From positions 1 to 64,000 of the forward strand of contig NZ_JALKBZ010000010.1 in NCBI RefSeq assembly GCF_023227765.1: a stretch of DNA of 64,000 nt, read 5' to 3'. Positions 34,412-42,924 of this stretch are shown piece after piece. Position numbers and translations under genes: made by a program. This DNA comes from Fuchsiella alkaliacetigena. Its GTDB lineage: Bacteria; Bacillota; Halanaerobiia; Halobacteroidales; Acetohalobiaceae. The first letter of the stretch is position 1. Each line of letters starts with the position of its first letter. The notes under the pieces were generated by a model that did not search any database, was not told where the DNA came from, and saw only the letters and a program-made list of their open reading frames with translations.

Positions 34412-35253
34412 TGGAAGTAGTTAAAAAAGAGTATGCTGAAGTTAAAGTATATAATCCTTTAGAAGTAGAAATTGATTTTGATTTTATAGCTGAAATAAAG
34501 GATTATCTTTTATTTGCTAAAGATAGTTATCTTTCTTTTGAATTAGTTAAGGAAGATAAAAGTGATGTTTATCGATTGGAGTATAAGAAAGAACCTTTTT
34601 ATGTGAAGCATTATAGTTATAAAAGTTTTAATAAAATAGCTAAGCGATTTTTTCGAGGAGCTTACGGAGTGAAAAATTTAAAGACAGCTGTTAAGTTATT
34701 AGCAGCAGGGATTAATGCAGTACAACCTATAGCTACTTTAGTTTATAAAAGAAATTTTTTATTTGTAGATAGTATTTTTATTATGAAAGAAGTTGAGGGC
34801 TTTGATCTCTATGATTATTTAGCAGAAAATAACTTTAGCTATCAATTTAAAAGAAAGTTAATTATCAAGTTAGCTAAATTATGGGCAGAATTATATAATA
34901 ATAAATTTTTACATAAAGATCCTAACCTTTTTAACCTATTTATCAATTGGGATAATGGGGATTTTAATTTAAGTCTGGTAGATATTGATAATATTTATAA
35001 ACTTCCTTTTATTCCTAAGAAATTAGTGGTGAAAAACTTATTTAAATTTAATGAAAGATTGATAGTTAATTGTAATGAATTAGGATTAGAATTGGGGAAA
35101 AAGGAGTTATTATTATTTTGTACAGAATTGGTAGATGCTTTACAATGGGATAATATTGACTTAAAGAGTTTTATTGATCAAGTGATTAAAGGGACAAAGG
35201 CTAGATTAAAGCGAAAGCAAAAAGAACATCTGTGGTATAAGTACAGTAACTAG
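34411..35253 (+). CDS. Divergent LPS-kinase-like protein (paralogue 2)
   Basis: A 280-residue family member with an N-terminal strand region, AAGINAVQPIATLVYKRN (the tolerance/gate block of this family), the catalytic-loop FLHKDPNLFNLFIN, and LVDIDNIYKLPFIP. The HxDPxxxN loop replaces the classical HxDLxxxN. It starts on the last base of the ligase stop codon, so it is coupled to it. Likely a cytoplasmic kinase acting on a core sugar; inference. Confidence 0.72.
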   Translation: MEVVKKEYAEVKVYNPLEVEIDFDFIAEIKDYLLFAKDSYLSFELVKEDKSDVYRLEYKKEPFYVKHYSYKSFNKIAKRFFRGAYGVKNLKTAVKLLAAGINAVQPIATLVYKRNFLFVDSIFIMKEVEGFDLYDYLAENNFSYQFKRKLIIKLAKLWAELYNNKFLHKDPNLFNLFINWDNGDFNLSLVDIDNIYKLPFIPKKLVVKNLFKFNERLIVNCNELGLELGKKELLLFCTELVDALQWDNIDLKSFIDQVIKGTKARLKRKQKEHLWYKYSN

Positions 35254-35286
35254 ATAAAGATTCTAGTATTAAAGGTGAGGTTTAAA

Positions 35287-36186
35287 ATGGCATTTGAAAT
35301 AAAAAAACAAAGATATAATTCTAAGATTAAGTTATATTTTAGTAGTAAACCAAATAAGCAATTGCAAGAAGATATAATTACTTTTCTTAGTTCTGATTAT
35401 AATTTGCCTCCGGATGGATTTGAACTGATAAAAAAAAGTCAGCGCAGGGGAAGAATAATTTTTAGATATAATTCAGGAATTGAAGTTTATTATATCAAAA
35501 TATTATTATCAAATAAATTTAGAAAGAAAATAGAAAATCTTATTTCTCCAGAGGGATTAAGATATTTCAAAATTTCAAAAAAGTTATTAGCTGCTAGAGT
35601 TCCTATAGTTCAACCAATGTTAGCCATGACATTTCATAAATCCTTATTACGAGTTGATGGGGTTTTTGTAACTAAGGAATTCAAAGGCATTAGTATGCGG
35701 GACTATTTTAAACAAAATAGTCTAGCTGATTTTGATCGAGAACTAGGGTTAGATATTATAAAGTGTTTAGCTAGAATTTGGGCTAATATTGTTAATAATG
35801 ATTTTTTACATCAAGATCCTACACCTAGTAATTTTATGATTAATATAGCTCAACAAGGTTTTAAATTATCTTTAGTAGATGTAGATGATATTTATCCACT
35901 TCCTTTTTTACCGCACAAATTAGTTTTACATTCTTTAGCTAGATTTTCTAGAAAATTTTTTTCTAGTTTAATTAGGACTAAAAATGAGGAGTTTATCGGC
36001 CAGCAAGAGAGATATATTTTTTTTAAAGAATTCTTAGCTCATTATAAACGAGATATTGATTTTAAAAAGTTTGTAAGGGATGTTAATCAATTAACTATTA
36101 AAAAATTAGTTAAAAGAGATTATGAAGATTATATTCTTCAAAGTGATATTATGAAAGACATTTATTCAAGGTCTAAGCACAAGTAG
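35287..36186 (+). CDS. Divergent LPS-kinase-like protein (paralogue 3)
   Basis: A roughly 299-residue family member: N-terminus EIKKQRYNSKIKLYF, ARVPIVQPMLAMTFHKS, catalytic loop FLHQDPTPSNFMIN, and LVDVDDIYPLPFLP then LVLHSLARF. ATG 35287 is preferred to an upstream GTG (35275) because AGGTGAGG lies 6 bases before it. The N-terminus then matches paralogues 1 and 4. Confidence 0.72.
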   Translation: MAFEIKKQRYNSKIKLYFSSKPNKQLQEDIITFLSSDYNLPPDGFELIKKSQRRGRIIFRYNSGIEVYYIKILLSNKFRKKIENLISPEGLRYFKISKKLLAARVPIVQPMLAMTFHKSLLRVDGVFVTKEFKGISMRDYFKQNSLADFDRELGLDIIKCLARIWANIVNNDFLHQDPTPSNFMINIAQQGFKLSLVDVDDIYPLPFLPHKLVLHSLARFSRKFFSSLIRTKNEEFIGQQERYIFFKEFLAHYKRDIDFKKFVRDVNQLTIKKLVKRDYEDYILQSDIMKDIYSRSKHK

Positions 36187-36214
36187 GATTAATTTTCAGA
36201 GGGGAGGTGTGGAA

Positions 36215-37075
36215 TTGGAGTTTAATAAAGAAAAATATACTTCCAAAATCAAAATTTATTATAATACACCAGATTTTAAAGGTCTTTCTCAAAGAGCAAT
36301 AGACTATTTTTGGTTAGATAAAGATTTTCTTGAAGAGAATATAGAGTTGATTAAAGATGGTACTTCAAGAAAGATCAGGGTTTTTAAGTTAAACTATGAT
36401 AATAAAACTTACTACTTGAAAAAGTACGCTTTTGAAAGAATAGATAAGAAACTACAAAATAATCTTTTCCGTCGACCTGAAGGAATTAGAAATATGAAGA
36501 ATGCTCATAAGTTATTGGCAGCTGGTATTCCTACGGCTAAACCTATTTTCTCAGCTACTAAACGCAAGTTGCTTTGTCGGGATAGTATCTTCGTTAGTGA
36601 AGAAGCTCCGGGAATAGAATTAGCTGAATACATAAATGAAAATGGCTTAAGTGGTCAGCAAAGATTAATTAAAGCTTTAGCTGGCTTCTGGGGAAGGTTT
36701 ATCGGTAATAACTTTATCCATCAAGATCCAGGACTGGATAATCTGTTTGTTAATCTTGATGAAGATAAGTTTGAACTGACTTTAATAGATATTGATAGTG
36801 TTTATGCACTTCCTTTCTTGCCTAAGATAGTGGCTTTACATACCTTGGCTAGGATTGTCTCTAAATTACATAAAAAATTATTTAAACTCGAACATCATCC
36901 GCTGACTAAGAGAGAGCAAGATTTATTTTTGCAGGAGTTTATCGCTAACTGTAGTAAGGACTTTGATTTTGAAAAACTGAACTATAAACTCAATAAATTG
37001 ATTGTGAAGAAGATGATTAAAAAAGATCGGCGGAATATCGTTGCAGCTAATGAAAAGCTGTCTGCTTTTTTATAA
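36215..37075 (+). CDS. Divergent LPS-kinase-like protein (paralogue 4)
   Basis: A roughly 286-residue family member: EFNKEKYTSKIKIYY, AAGIPTAKPIFSATKRK, catalytic loop FIHQDPGLDNLFVN, and LIDIDSVYALPFLP then ALHTLARI. TTG 36215 fits GGAGGT 6 bases upstream better than GTG 36209. It ends the tandem set. Substrate unknown. Confidence 0.72.
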   Translation: MEFNKEKYTSKIKIYYNTPDFKGLSQRAIDYFWLDKDFLEENIELIKDGTSRKIRVFKLNYDNKTYYLKKYAFERIDKKLQNNLFRRPEGIRNMKNAHKLLAAGIPTAKPIFSATKRKLLCRDSIFVSEEAPGIELAEYINENGLSGQQRLIKALAGFWGRFIGNNFIHQDPGLDNLFVNLDEDKFELTLIDIDSVYALPFLPKIVALHTLARIVSKLHKKLFKLEHHPLTKREQDLFLQEFIANCSKDFDFEKLNYKLNKLIVKKMIKKDRRNIVAANEKLSAFL

Positions 37076-37114
37076 TTTTTAATTTATGTCAATTCAATGA
37101 TGGAGGTTGTGCAG

Positions 37115-37882
37115 ATGAAGATTGCTTATTATTTGGCTAAAGGAGTAAAGTTTGTATTTGAAAAGAAGCTTGGTCAAGCAACGGTGCTTAAGGTAAATCC
37201 TCGGCAGATTAACTTGTATAATCCTAAACCGCATAGTCACTTTAAAAGTCGTTGTAAAAGAATTATTAAAGAGTCCTTGTGGACTGAGGCGCTAAAGATG
37301 TTATTAACAGATAAGGAGCGTTTGTTAAGCAAGCTGTATTTAATTCCTGGGGACTGGGATTTAGATACTATTCCTTATCGGGAGTATGAGACTTATCAGC
37401 ACATGGAGGAGTTGTATAATTGTAATTATAACTATCAAGAGACAGAACGCTATCAGGAACTGATGGAGTTGATTGAACGAGGAGAGACCTTTAAGCACAA
37501 GGGCCCGGTGATGAAGAGCAAAGAAGATATAGAGGAACGCTACTTTGGTCGCTACATAAAGACCTTTCGGAGTATGGAAGAGAAAGGCTATATTAATAAA
37601 AGGTTAGATGACTTAGGCTATGTTGCTATTAGCAGAAAGGGAGAGATAGTTAAGATGCAGCGGGGTCGGCATCGTTTAGCTATAGCTCAGCTGGTGGGGA
37701 TAGAGTCCTTTCCGGTTAAGATTAAGTATATTCATCCGCAATGGATAGAAAAGCAGCTTGAACAGAGCTCAGCTAATGAGCTTAGTCTGGATTTCTTGCG
37801 TGAGTCATTGCAGAGGCTACAGGAGAAGTATAAGCAAGAAGAGTTATTTGTTGAGGATGACAAGGCAAGCGCTAAATTATAA
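37115..37882 (+). CDS. ParB-like domain protein of unknown function (copy A)
   Basis: This roughly 255-residue protein has no signal or membrane segment. Its C-terminal half contains GEIVKMQRGRHRLAIAQLVG then FPVKIKYIHPQW, the pattern of a ParB/sulfiredoxin-type fold that often binds or hydrolyses nucleotides. The middle has a tyrosine-rich NCNYNYQETERYQELM block. The next gene is a paralogue with the same layout. Similar proteins are found in glycan clusters, but I cannot name the reaction. ATG 37115 is selected because GGAGG sits 8 bases upstream, exactly as for the paralogue. Confidence 0.65.
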   Translation: MKIAYYLAKGVKFVFEKKLGQATVLKVNPRQINLYNPKPHSHFKSRCKRIIKESLWTEALKMLLTDKERLLSKLYLIPGDWDLDTIPYREYETYQHMEELYNCNYNYQETERYQELMELIERGETFKHKGPVMKSKEDIEERYFGRYIKTFRSMEEKGYINKRLDDLGYVAISRKGEIVKMQRGRHRLAIAQLVGIESFPVKIKYIHPQWIEKQLEQSSANELSLDFLRESLQRLQEKYKQEELFVEDDKASAKL

Positions 37883-37896
37883 ATGGAGGTTGAATA

Positions 37897-38685
37897 ATGA
37901 AATTGGCAGAAGTATTTTATCACTTGATTACCTTTAGAAAGTATATGTTAAAAAGAAAAATGGGAAAAATCACTACTTTTGAAGTATCCCCAGCTAAGAT
38001 TAACTTATATAATGGAAAGCCCCATACTATATTTAAAGAACGATGTAAGAAGATATATCATAACTCTTCTAAAAAAGAACTTATAGCTCTTTTTTTTAAT
38101 GAAAGAAGACTAATTAAAGACTTATTTGTGGTAGCTGGTGATTGGGATTTGGAAGCTACTCCTTTTGTGGAGCACGAGACTTATCAGCAGATGGAAGAGC
38201 TACACCGATATAATTATAATTATGAAAAGACTGAACGCTATCAGGAAATGATGGCTTTAATAGAAGATGGGGAAAGTGTTAAGCATAAGGGCCCGAAGAT
38301 GAAGAGCAAAGAGGAAGTTATTAATCGCTATTTTAAGCGCTATATAAGCGTTTTTAAGAGTATGGAAGCGAACGGATATCTTGATAAAATAACTGATAGG
38401 ATACGAGATGATCTAGGTCGAGCAGGGATCGGTAGAAATGGAGAAATAATCAAGATGGACAAGGGTCGGCATCGTTTAGCTATAGCCAAGATTTTAGACA
38501 TAGATACGATACCGCTTAAAATAAACTATATCCATCCCCAATGGATAAAAAAGCAGCTTCAACAAAGCTCAGTTAATGAACTTAATTTGGATATTTTACG
38601 TAAATCATTAAAGGTAGTACAGGAGCGATATAATCAGGATGATCTATTTACAGAAAATAATAAAGCAAATATTAAACAGTTGTAG
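37897..38685 (+). CDS. ParB-like domain protein of unknown function (copy B)
   Basis: This 262-residue paralogue of the preceding gene follows after 14 bases. It shares VSPAKINLYNGKPHTIFKE, NYNYEKTERYQEMM, HKGPKMKSKEEV, KMDKGRHRLAIAKIL and INYIHPQWIKKQLQQSS. The shared blocks span the whole protein, so this is a tandem duplication. Copy B has a short insert (KITDRIRDD) before the GR-GEI segment. Function unknown; context is LPS decoration. Confidence 0.65.
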   Translation: MKLAEVFYHLITFRKYMLKRKMGKITTFEVSPAKINLYNGKPHTIFKERCKKIYHNSSKKELIALFFNERRLIKDLFVVAGDWDLEATPFVEHETYQQMEELHRYNYNYEKTERYQEMMALIEDGESVKHKGPKMKSKEEVINRYFKRYISVFKSMEANGYLDKITDRIRDDLGRAGIGRNGEIIKMDKGRHRLAIAKILDIDTIPLKINYIHPQWIKKQLQQSSVNELNLDILRKSLKVVQERYNQDDLFTENNKANIKQL

Positions 38686-38695
38686 GAGGCTAAAG

Positions 38696-40174
38696 ATGGA
38701 GAGAGTGTTTAAGTTAAGCTTACTAGTGTTTTTGATTTCAATAATTGCTAATCCTGTTTTAGCCGAGGTGGATATATCTGGTGAAGTTAGGACGATTTAC
38801 GATAAGGCTTATTACGGTAGTGAAGAGGAGTTGATTGGTGAGATTTGGGCCCACCCCGAACTCTTGGACTTAAATATATATCTATATAATGAGCGCTATC
38901 ATACTACTGAGGATATACTAAAGCTACCTCAAAATGAGTTTTTTAAACAGGAGTATGCTTTTAGGTTTAAAGAGGATTTGAATGAGCAAACGGACTTTCA
39001 GTTGGATATATTAGCTAGAAGTCATTTTATCGAAAATAAAAGACAGGTTGATACTGATAGTGATAAGTTAGCTGAACGACGAGATCCGCCGCGGGATTTG
39101 GAGTTATATCGGGCTTTGTTGAAAGTGGAGGGAGCTAATTATGACCTAGCTATAGGAGATTTAGTTGAATTAAAGGCTGAGGATTACTTTTTACACCGCA
39201 AAGACTTAAAGGGCTTAGATATGCAGAGTGATTTAGGTAGCTTCGATTTAAGAACCTTTCACGGTGGACATAATCCAGACTACTTATATGAAAATGATCC
39301 TAATTGGGAGAAAAAGTATTCCGGTTTAGTTTTGAGTAGAGATTTAAGGAGTAGTATTGTTACTGGGAAGTATTACTTTGTTAACAATAATGAATTAGTT
39401 AATCTTGCTCTAGCTACGGAGACTGAGTTTACCCAACTGCTTAGCGGAGAGGCGGAGATAGTCTATAATACTTCTAACTCTAGTTATAATGATAAGATAG
39501 TAGATCATCCTGATGACGAGAGAAGCGATCTATTAGCTAGAGCTGCTTTAACTGCGCAAAGTGATCAAGCTACTTTATCTTTGGGAGCTGAACAGATCGG
39601 CAAGGACTTTCAGCTTGTATATGCTGATCGGCTAAAGCGGGGAGTAACTGCTGTCTATCTAGAGGGTAGTTATAAGCAGGAGAGCTTTAGTCCTCGTTTT
39701 AAGTTAGAGGCTCAGGATTATGACTATTGGGACTTGGATTGGGAAGAGGCGGAGTATGATCCTGATAGTTTTGAAGATGAAGACTACGATAAAGAAAAGG
39801 ATTATCTGAGCAAGAAGTATAGGAAGTTAGTAGCTGGAGTAGGAGCTGATTATAAGTTAAGTCAGCAGACTGATTTAAAGGCTGATTATAAAGCTCGGTG
39901 GCGAGATGATACTGAAAATATAGAGTCGCAGCTTCTTTTTAGAGCAGATAGAAGTTCTTACTTAAGACCGGAGTTGATTTTTAATAATGAGTTGATCACT
40001 CAACTGGATACGGAAGAGCTTAACTTTATTTATTTTAAGAATGGAGTAGAGTACAGTATTTCTGAACGGAGAGCTCTGAACTTTAATCTTAGTTATTTAT
40101 ATGGAGAGGATAAAGTGAGGGATCAGCGAAGCGATGGAAATAGACTCTATATTGACTATATTTTAAAATTCTAA
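38696..40174 (+). CDS. Predicted outer-membrane beta-barrel protein
   Basis: A roughly 492-residue secreted protein with a signal peptide (residues 1-23, ending VLA), then AEVDISGEVRTIYDKAYY and many alternating strands with an acidic bias, ending YIDYILKF, a barrel C-terminus. I do not recognise a family. ATG 38696 is used because AGGAGG lies 6 bases upstream and a signal peptide follows; a longer frame extends upstream without a ribosome site. It may be an export or anchoring barrel for the locus product; inference. Confidence 0.7.
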   Translation: MERVFKLSLLVFLISIIANPVLAEVDISGEVRTIYDKAYYGSEEELIGEIWAHPELLDLNIYLYNERYHTTEDILKLPQNEFFKQEYAFRFKEDLNEQTDFQLDILARSHFIENKRQVDTDSDKLAERRDPPRDLELYRALLKVEGANYDLAIGDLVELKAEDYFLHRKDLKGLDMQSDLGSFDLRTFHGGHNPDYLYENDPNWEKKYSGLVLSRDLRSSIVTGKYYFVNNNELVNLALATETEFTQLLSGEAEIVYNTSNSSYNDKIVDHPDDERSDLLARAALTAQSDQATLSLGAEQIGKDFQLVYADRLKRGVTAVYLEGSYKQESFSPRFKLEAQDYDYWDLDWEEAEYDPDSFEDEDYDKEKDYLSKKYRKLVAGVGADYKLSQQTDLKADYKARWRDDTENIESQLLFRADRSSYLRPELIFNNELITQLDTEELNFIYFKNGVEYSISERRALNFNLSYLYGEDKVRDQRSDGNRLYIDYILKF

Positions 40175-40282
40175 GTAAAGTATGCTTTTTGTTTATTGAT
40201 ATAAAGGACTTTCAGGAAAACTATTGAATTATTAATGATATGGAAATTATTATTAGTTGAAGCAGGATGAAGGGGGGACAAG

Positions 40283-40951
40283 ATGAGAAAGTTAAGTTTG
40301 TTGATAGTGATGGCTATATTTTTAACTATTACTGCTACTACTCCAACTTTGGCTAGTACTGATTGGACTTTGGAGGCTTTGGGTGGGGTAGTTTATAATT
40401 TAGAAACAGTTTTGCGGATTGAAGAAGAGGATGGGGAAGAGATAAAGATTGATAGAGCTGATTATGCTACCAGGCCTTTCGATACTCCACTTTATTATTC
40501 TTTAAGAGTTGCTAGGTGGAAGGATAATGCTGCCTGGGAGTTCGAGTTTATTCATCATAAGCTCTATTTGGAGACTGAACATGAGGATATTGATAACTTT
40601 GAGGTCACGCATGGTTACAATATATTTACGATTAATAGAGCTTGGAATATTAATAACTTTGATTATCGTCTAGGAGCAGGAATGGTGTTGGCTCATCCGG
40701 ATGTGACAATGGCTGGGGAAGAACGATTTGTTGAAGAGGGTGGTATTTTAGATACTGGTTATTATTTAACGGGCCCTGCTTTACAAGCCGCGGTTAGCAG
40801 ACGCTTTGAATTAACGGAAAAATTATTTGCTACTGTGGAAGGAAAAGCTACTTCTGCTCGGGCTGTAATGCCGATTAGTGAAGAAGGCGAAGAGGCTAGA
40901 GTGCCTAATTTAGCTTTACATGGACTATTTGGAATTGGTTATAAATTTTAA
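40283..40951 (+). CDS. Predicted small outer-membrane protein
   Basis: A 222-residue protein with a signal peptide (residues 1-24, TLAS) and about 190 residues of strands including AAWEFEFIHHKLYLE and VTHGYNIFTINRAW. It ends LFGIGYKF, a typical outer-membrane barrel end. Probably an 8-stranded barrel. It lies 8 bases before a PAP2 phosphatase gene, so it may belong to the same lipid A modification unit. GGGGG is a ribosome site. No family named. Confidence 0.68.
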   Translation: MRKLSLLIVMAIFLTITATTPTLASTDWTLEALGGVVYNLETVLRIEEEDGEEIKIDRADYATRPFDTPLYYSLRVARWKDNAAWEFEFIHHKLYLETEHEDIDNFEVTHGYNIFTINRAWNINNFDYRLGAGMVLAHPDVTMAGEERFVEEGGILDTGYYLTGPALQAAVSRRFELTEKLFATVEGKATSARAVMPISEEGEEARVPNLALHGLFGIGYKF

Positions 40952-40959
40952 GAGAGGAG

Positions 40960-41541
40960 ATGCATAGTATTTTAAAACTGAATAAAAGATTATTATTTAG
41001 GAGATTGGTAGTTGTTTTATTAATAGCGTTTATTTATATGTTAAGTACATCTTATATGACTAAAGCTAGTCCTGATCAAAAAATTAGGGATTTTGTTCAA
41101 GAAACGAATAGAGGTTTGTGGTCTGATTCTATGAGTGTGATTACGCATTTAGGATTAGGAGAGGTGAACTTTGCTATAGCTACTATTTTACCTGACCGAG
41201 AAGCTCGCTATGATTCCTATAAGGCCTTACTTGTTAGTTCAGTTTCAGTTACTATACTTAAATATGGGATTGGAAAGAGTAGACCAGAGGGGGAGATTAC
41301 TTACGAACCTTATACCACGAGTGCTAGTAACCGTGCTTTTCCCTCAGGACATACGACAACAGCTTTTGCTTTAGCTACTATTATGGCAGAATATTATCCA
41401 GAGTATAAAAATAGACTTTATGCTTTAGCTACTTTGGTAGGAATTAGTCGCTTGTATGTAGATGCTCACTGGGCTTCGGATGTAGTTGCTGGGGCAGGCT
41501 TAGGTTATGCTAGTGCTAAGTTTGTAGAATATAGATGGTGA
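40960..41541 (+). CDS. PAP2-family phosphatase (possible lipid A phosphatase), copy 1
   Basis: This 193-residue PAP2 enzyme has an N-terminal membrane segment or signal (about 15-33). The three phosphatase motifs are KYGIGKSRP, PSGHT and SRLYVDAHWASD, with the active-site histidines. LpxE/LpxF lipid A phosphatases belong to this superfamily; phospholipid or undecaprenyl-pyrophosphate substrates are also possible. The ribosome site AGAGGAG abuts ATG 40960, so the start is not secure. A terminator follows. Confidence 0.82.
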   Translation: MHSILKLNKRLLFRRLVVVLLIAFIYMLSTSYMTKASPDQKIRDFVQETNRGLWSDSMSVITHLGLGEVNFAIATILPDREARYDSYKALLVSSVSVTILKYGIGKSRPEGEITYEPYTTSASNRAFPSGHTTTAFALATIMAEYYPEYKNRLYALATLVGISRLYVDAHWASDVVAGAGLGYASAKFVEYRW

Positions 41542-41548
41542 AAGTTCT

Positions 41549-41580
41549 AAAAAGCTCTGAAATATTTTGGAGCTTTTTTT
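41549..41580 (+). terminator. Rho-independent terminator after PAP2 copy 1
   Basis: AAAAAGCTC (41549-41557) pairs with GAGCTTTTT (41570-41578) around a 12-base AT loop, ending in a T run. Confidence 0.8.
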
Positions 41581-41609
41581 AAAATTAAACTTAAGGAGGG
41601 TTGGATCAG

Positions 41610-42158
41610 ATGCCAAAATATTTCTTTCGTTTAAATACTATATTAATTATATTGTTTTTGACTTTATCGTTAGGTAGAGGAACAGCTTATGCGGAGGATT
41701 TTTTCACCTTTGAAGTAGGGCCGATTATAACAACTAGTTTTAGTAAAATACCAGATCATAACTTTAATCCCTTACAGGTTTCTCAGCTAGGGTATGGTCG
41801 CCAAAAAGGCAATGTGTATTTGCATGTGTTTTGGGGTTCACTAGATGGAGAGGCTGAAGAGCGAAAATCTTATCTATTTGGTGAATTAGGTTATCGGAGT
41901 GATTTTGGTGACTCTCCATATTATTGGCAAGCTTCATTTGGAATTGGACGAGTATCTTTTGGTAGAGGAGAGGCTGAAGAATATAATCACTTATCCTCTA
42001 ATAATATGTTTACTCAGTCGGTTGCTGTTGGGCGTGGAAATTACTATGTAGCTTTTCGGCATATGTCTAATGGATATAGAGAAGGTTATGAAGATATATT
42101 AGGAAATCCAGGGCCAAACAGGGGGCGGGATACTTTGACCTTTGGAGTGAAATTCTAA
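41610..42158 (+). CDS. pagL: PagL-like lipid A 3-O-deacylase
   Basis: PagL removes the 3-O-acyl chain of lipid A in the outer membrane. The roughly 182-residue protein has a signal peptide (residues 1-28) and short barrel strands. Its C-terminal block VAFRHMSNGYREGYED has the His-Ser active-site pair, followed by NRGRDTLTFGVKF, like the HxSNx...N-G-x-D ending of the PagL family. Size fits an 8-stranded barrel. ATG 41610 is taken because AAGGAGGG lies 9 bases upstream. It lies between two PAP2 genes, supporting a lipid A remodelling role. Confidence 0.78.
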   Translation: MPKYFFRLNTILIILFLTLSLGRGTAYAEDFFTFEVGPIITTSFSKIPDHNFNPLQVSQLGYGRQKGNVYLHVFWGSLDGEAEERKSYLFGELGYRSDFGDSPYYWQASFGIGRVSFGRGEAEEYNHLSSNNMFTQSVAVGRGNYYVAFRHMSNGYREGYEDILGNPGPNRGRDTLTFGVKF

Positions 42159-42239
42159 AGTAAAGATTATACAGTGAGATGTTTTTGCTTTTTTCTTTAG
42201 CTTTTGAGATACTTTAATTTTTATTTAGGAGGAAGGGCT

Positions 42240-42809
42240 ATGAAGTATAAACGTATTTTAGTAATTATCTTATTAATAACTTCTTTATTAGTTGGATTTA
42301 GCTATTATGAGGCACGGGCGGCGGGCCCTATTTTGAAGCTAGATGAAGAGGTAAGAAGATTTGTAAAAAGTACTGATGAGGGCTGGGTGGATAATACTAT
42401 GAGTAATATAACCCGGACAGGAAGTACTAGCTTATTAATTCCAATAGTGGCTTCGATTCCTAATTATGAACTAAGGATGGATGCTTTAACTGGTTTTTTA
42501 GCTAGCCATACAGTGACTGAGACACTGAAGCGAGTAACAGGGAAAACACGACCTCGGAGTGAAGAGCGGAAATACGAACCTTTTTCTGGCAACATGTCTT
42601 TTCCCTCCGGTCATGCAGCTGGTACTTTTGCTATAGCTACTGCTATTGCTGAACATTATCCGGAGTATAGACGCTATGCTTACGCTTGGTCAACCTTAGT
42701 TGCTATTAGTAGACTCTATGAAGATGCTCATTGGTTTTCTGATGTAGTTGTTGGTTCAGCAGTGGGTCACTATACTACGAAGTGGACTATGGATTTGATT
42801 GAGTGGTAG
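42240..42809 (+). CDS. PAP2-family phosphatase (possible lipid A phosphatase), copy 2
   Basis: This roughly 189-residue paralogue of the enzyme at 41 kb has an N-terminal hydrophobic segment (about 5-25) and the motifs KRVTGKTRP, PSGHAAG and SRLYEDAHWFSD. AGGAGGAAGGG before ATG 42240 fixes the start. Two PAP2 genes flanking pagL could dephosphorylate the two ends of lipid A, like LpxE and LpxF; the assignment of each is unknown. Confidence 0.82.
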   Translation: MKYKRILVIILLITSLLVGFSYYEARAAGPILKLDEEVRRFVKSTDEGWVDNTMSNITRTGSTSLLIPIVASIPNYELRMDALTGFLASHTVTETLKRVTGKTRPRSEERKYEPFSGNMSFPSGHAAGTFAIATAIAEHYPEYRRYAYAWSTLVAISRLYEDAHWFSDVVVGSAVGHYTTKWTMDLIEW

Positions 42810-42860
42810 AACTTGACTATAGAAGGAGCTTGAATTTGAGTTTTTAATAATTTGAGGAAA

Positions 42861-42869
42861 TGATATAAT
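42861..42869 (+). promoter_or_regulatory. Extended -10 promoter before gmhB
   Basis: TGATATAAT is an extended -10 element (TGnTATAAT), 56 bases before the gmhB start. No good -35 hexamer is seen at 17 bases, as is usual for extended -10 promoters. Confidence 0.45.
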
Positions 42870-42924
42870 AAGAATATAAGCTTGAATAAAAGAAGTGAAG
42901 GTTATTTTTTAGGAGGTTTAGAAA

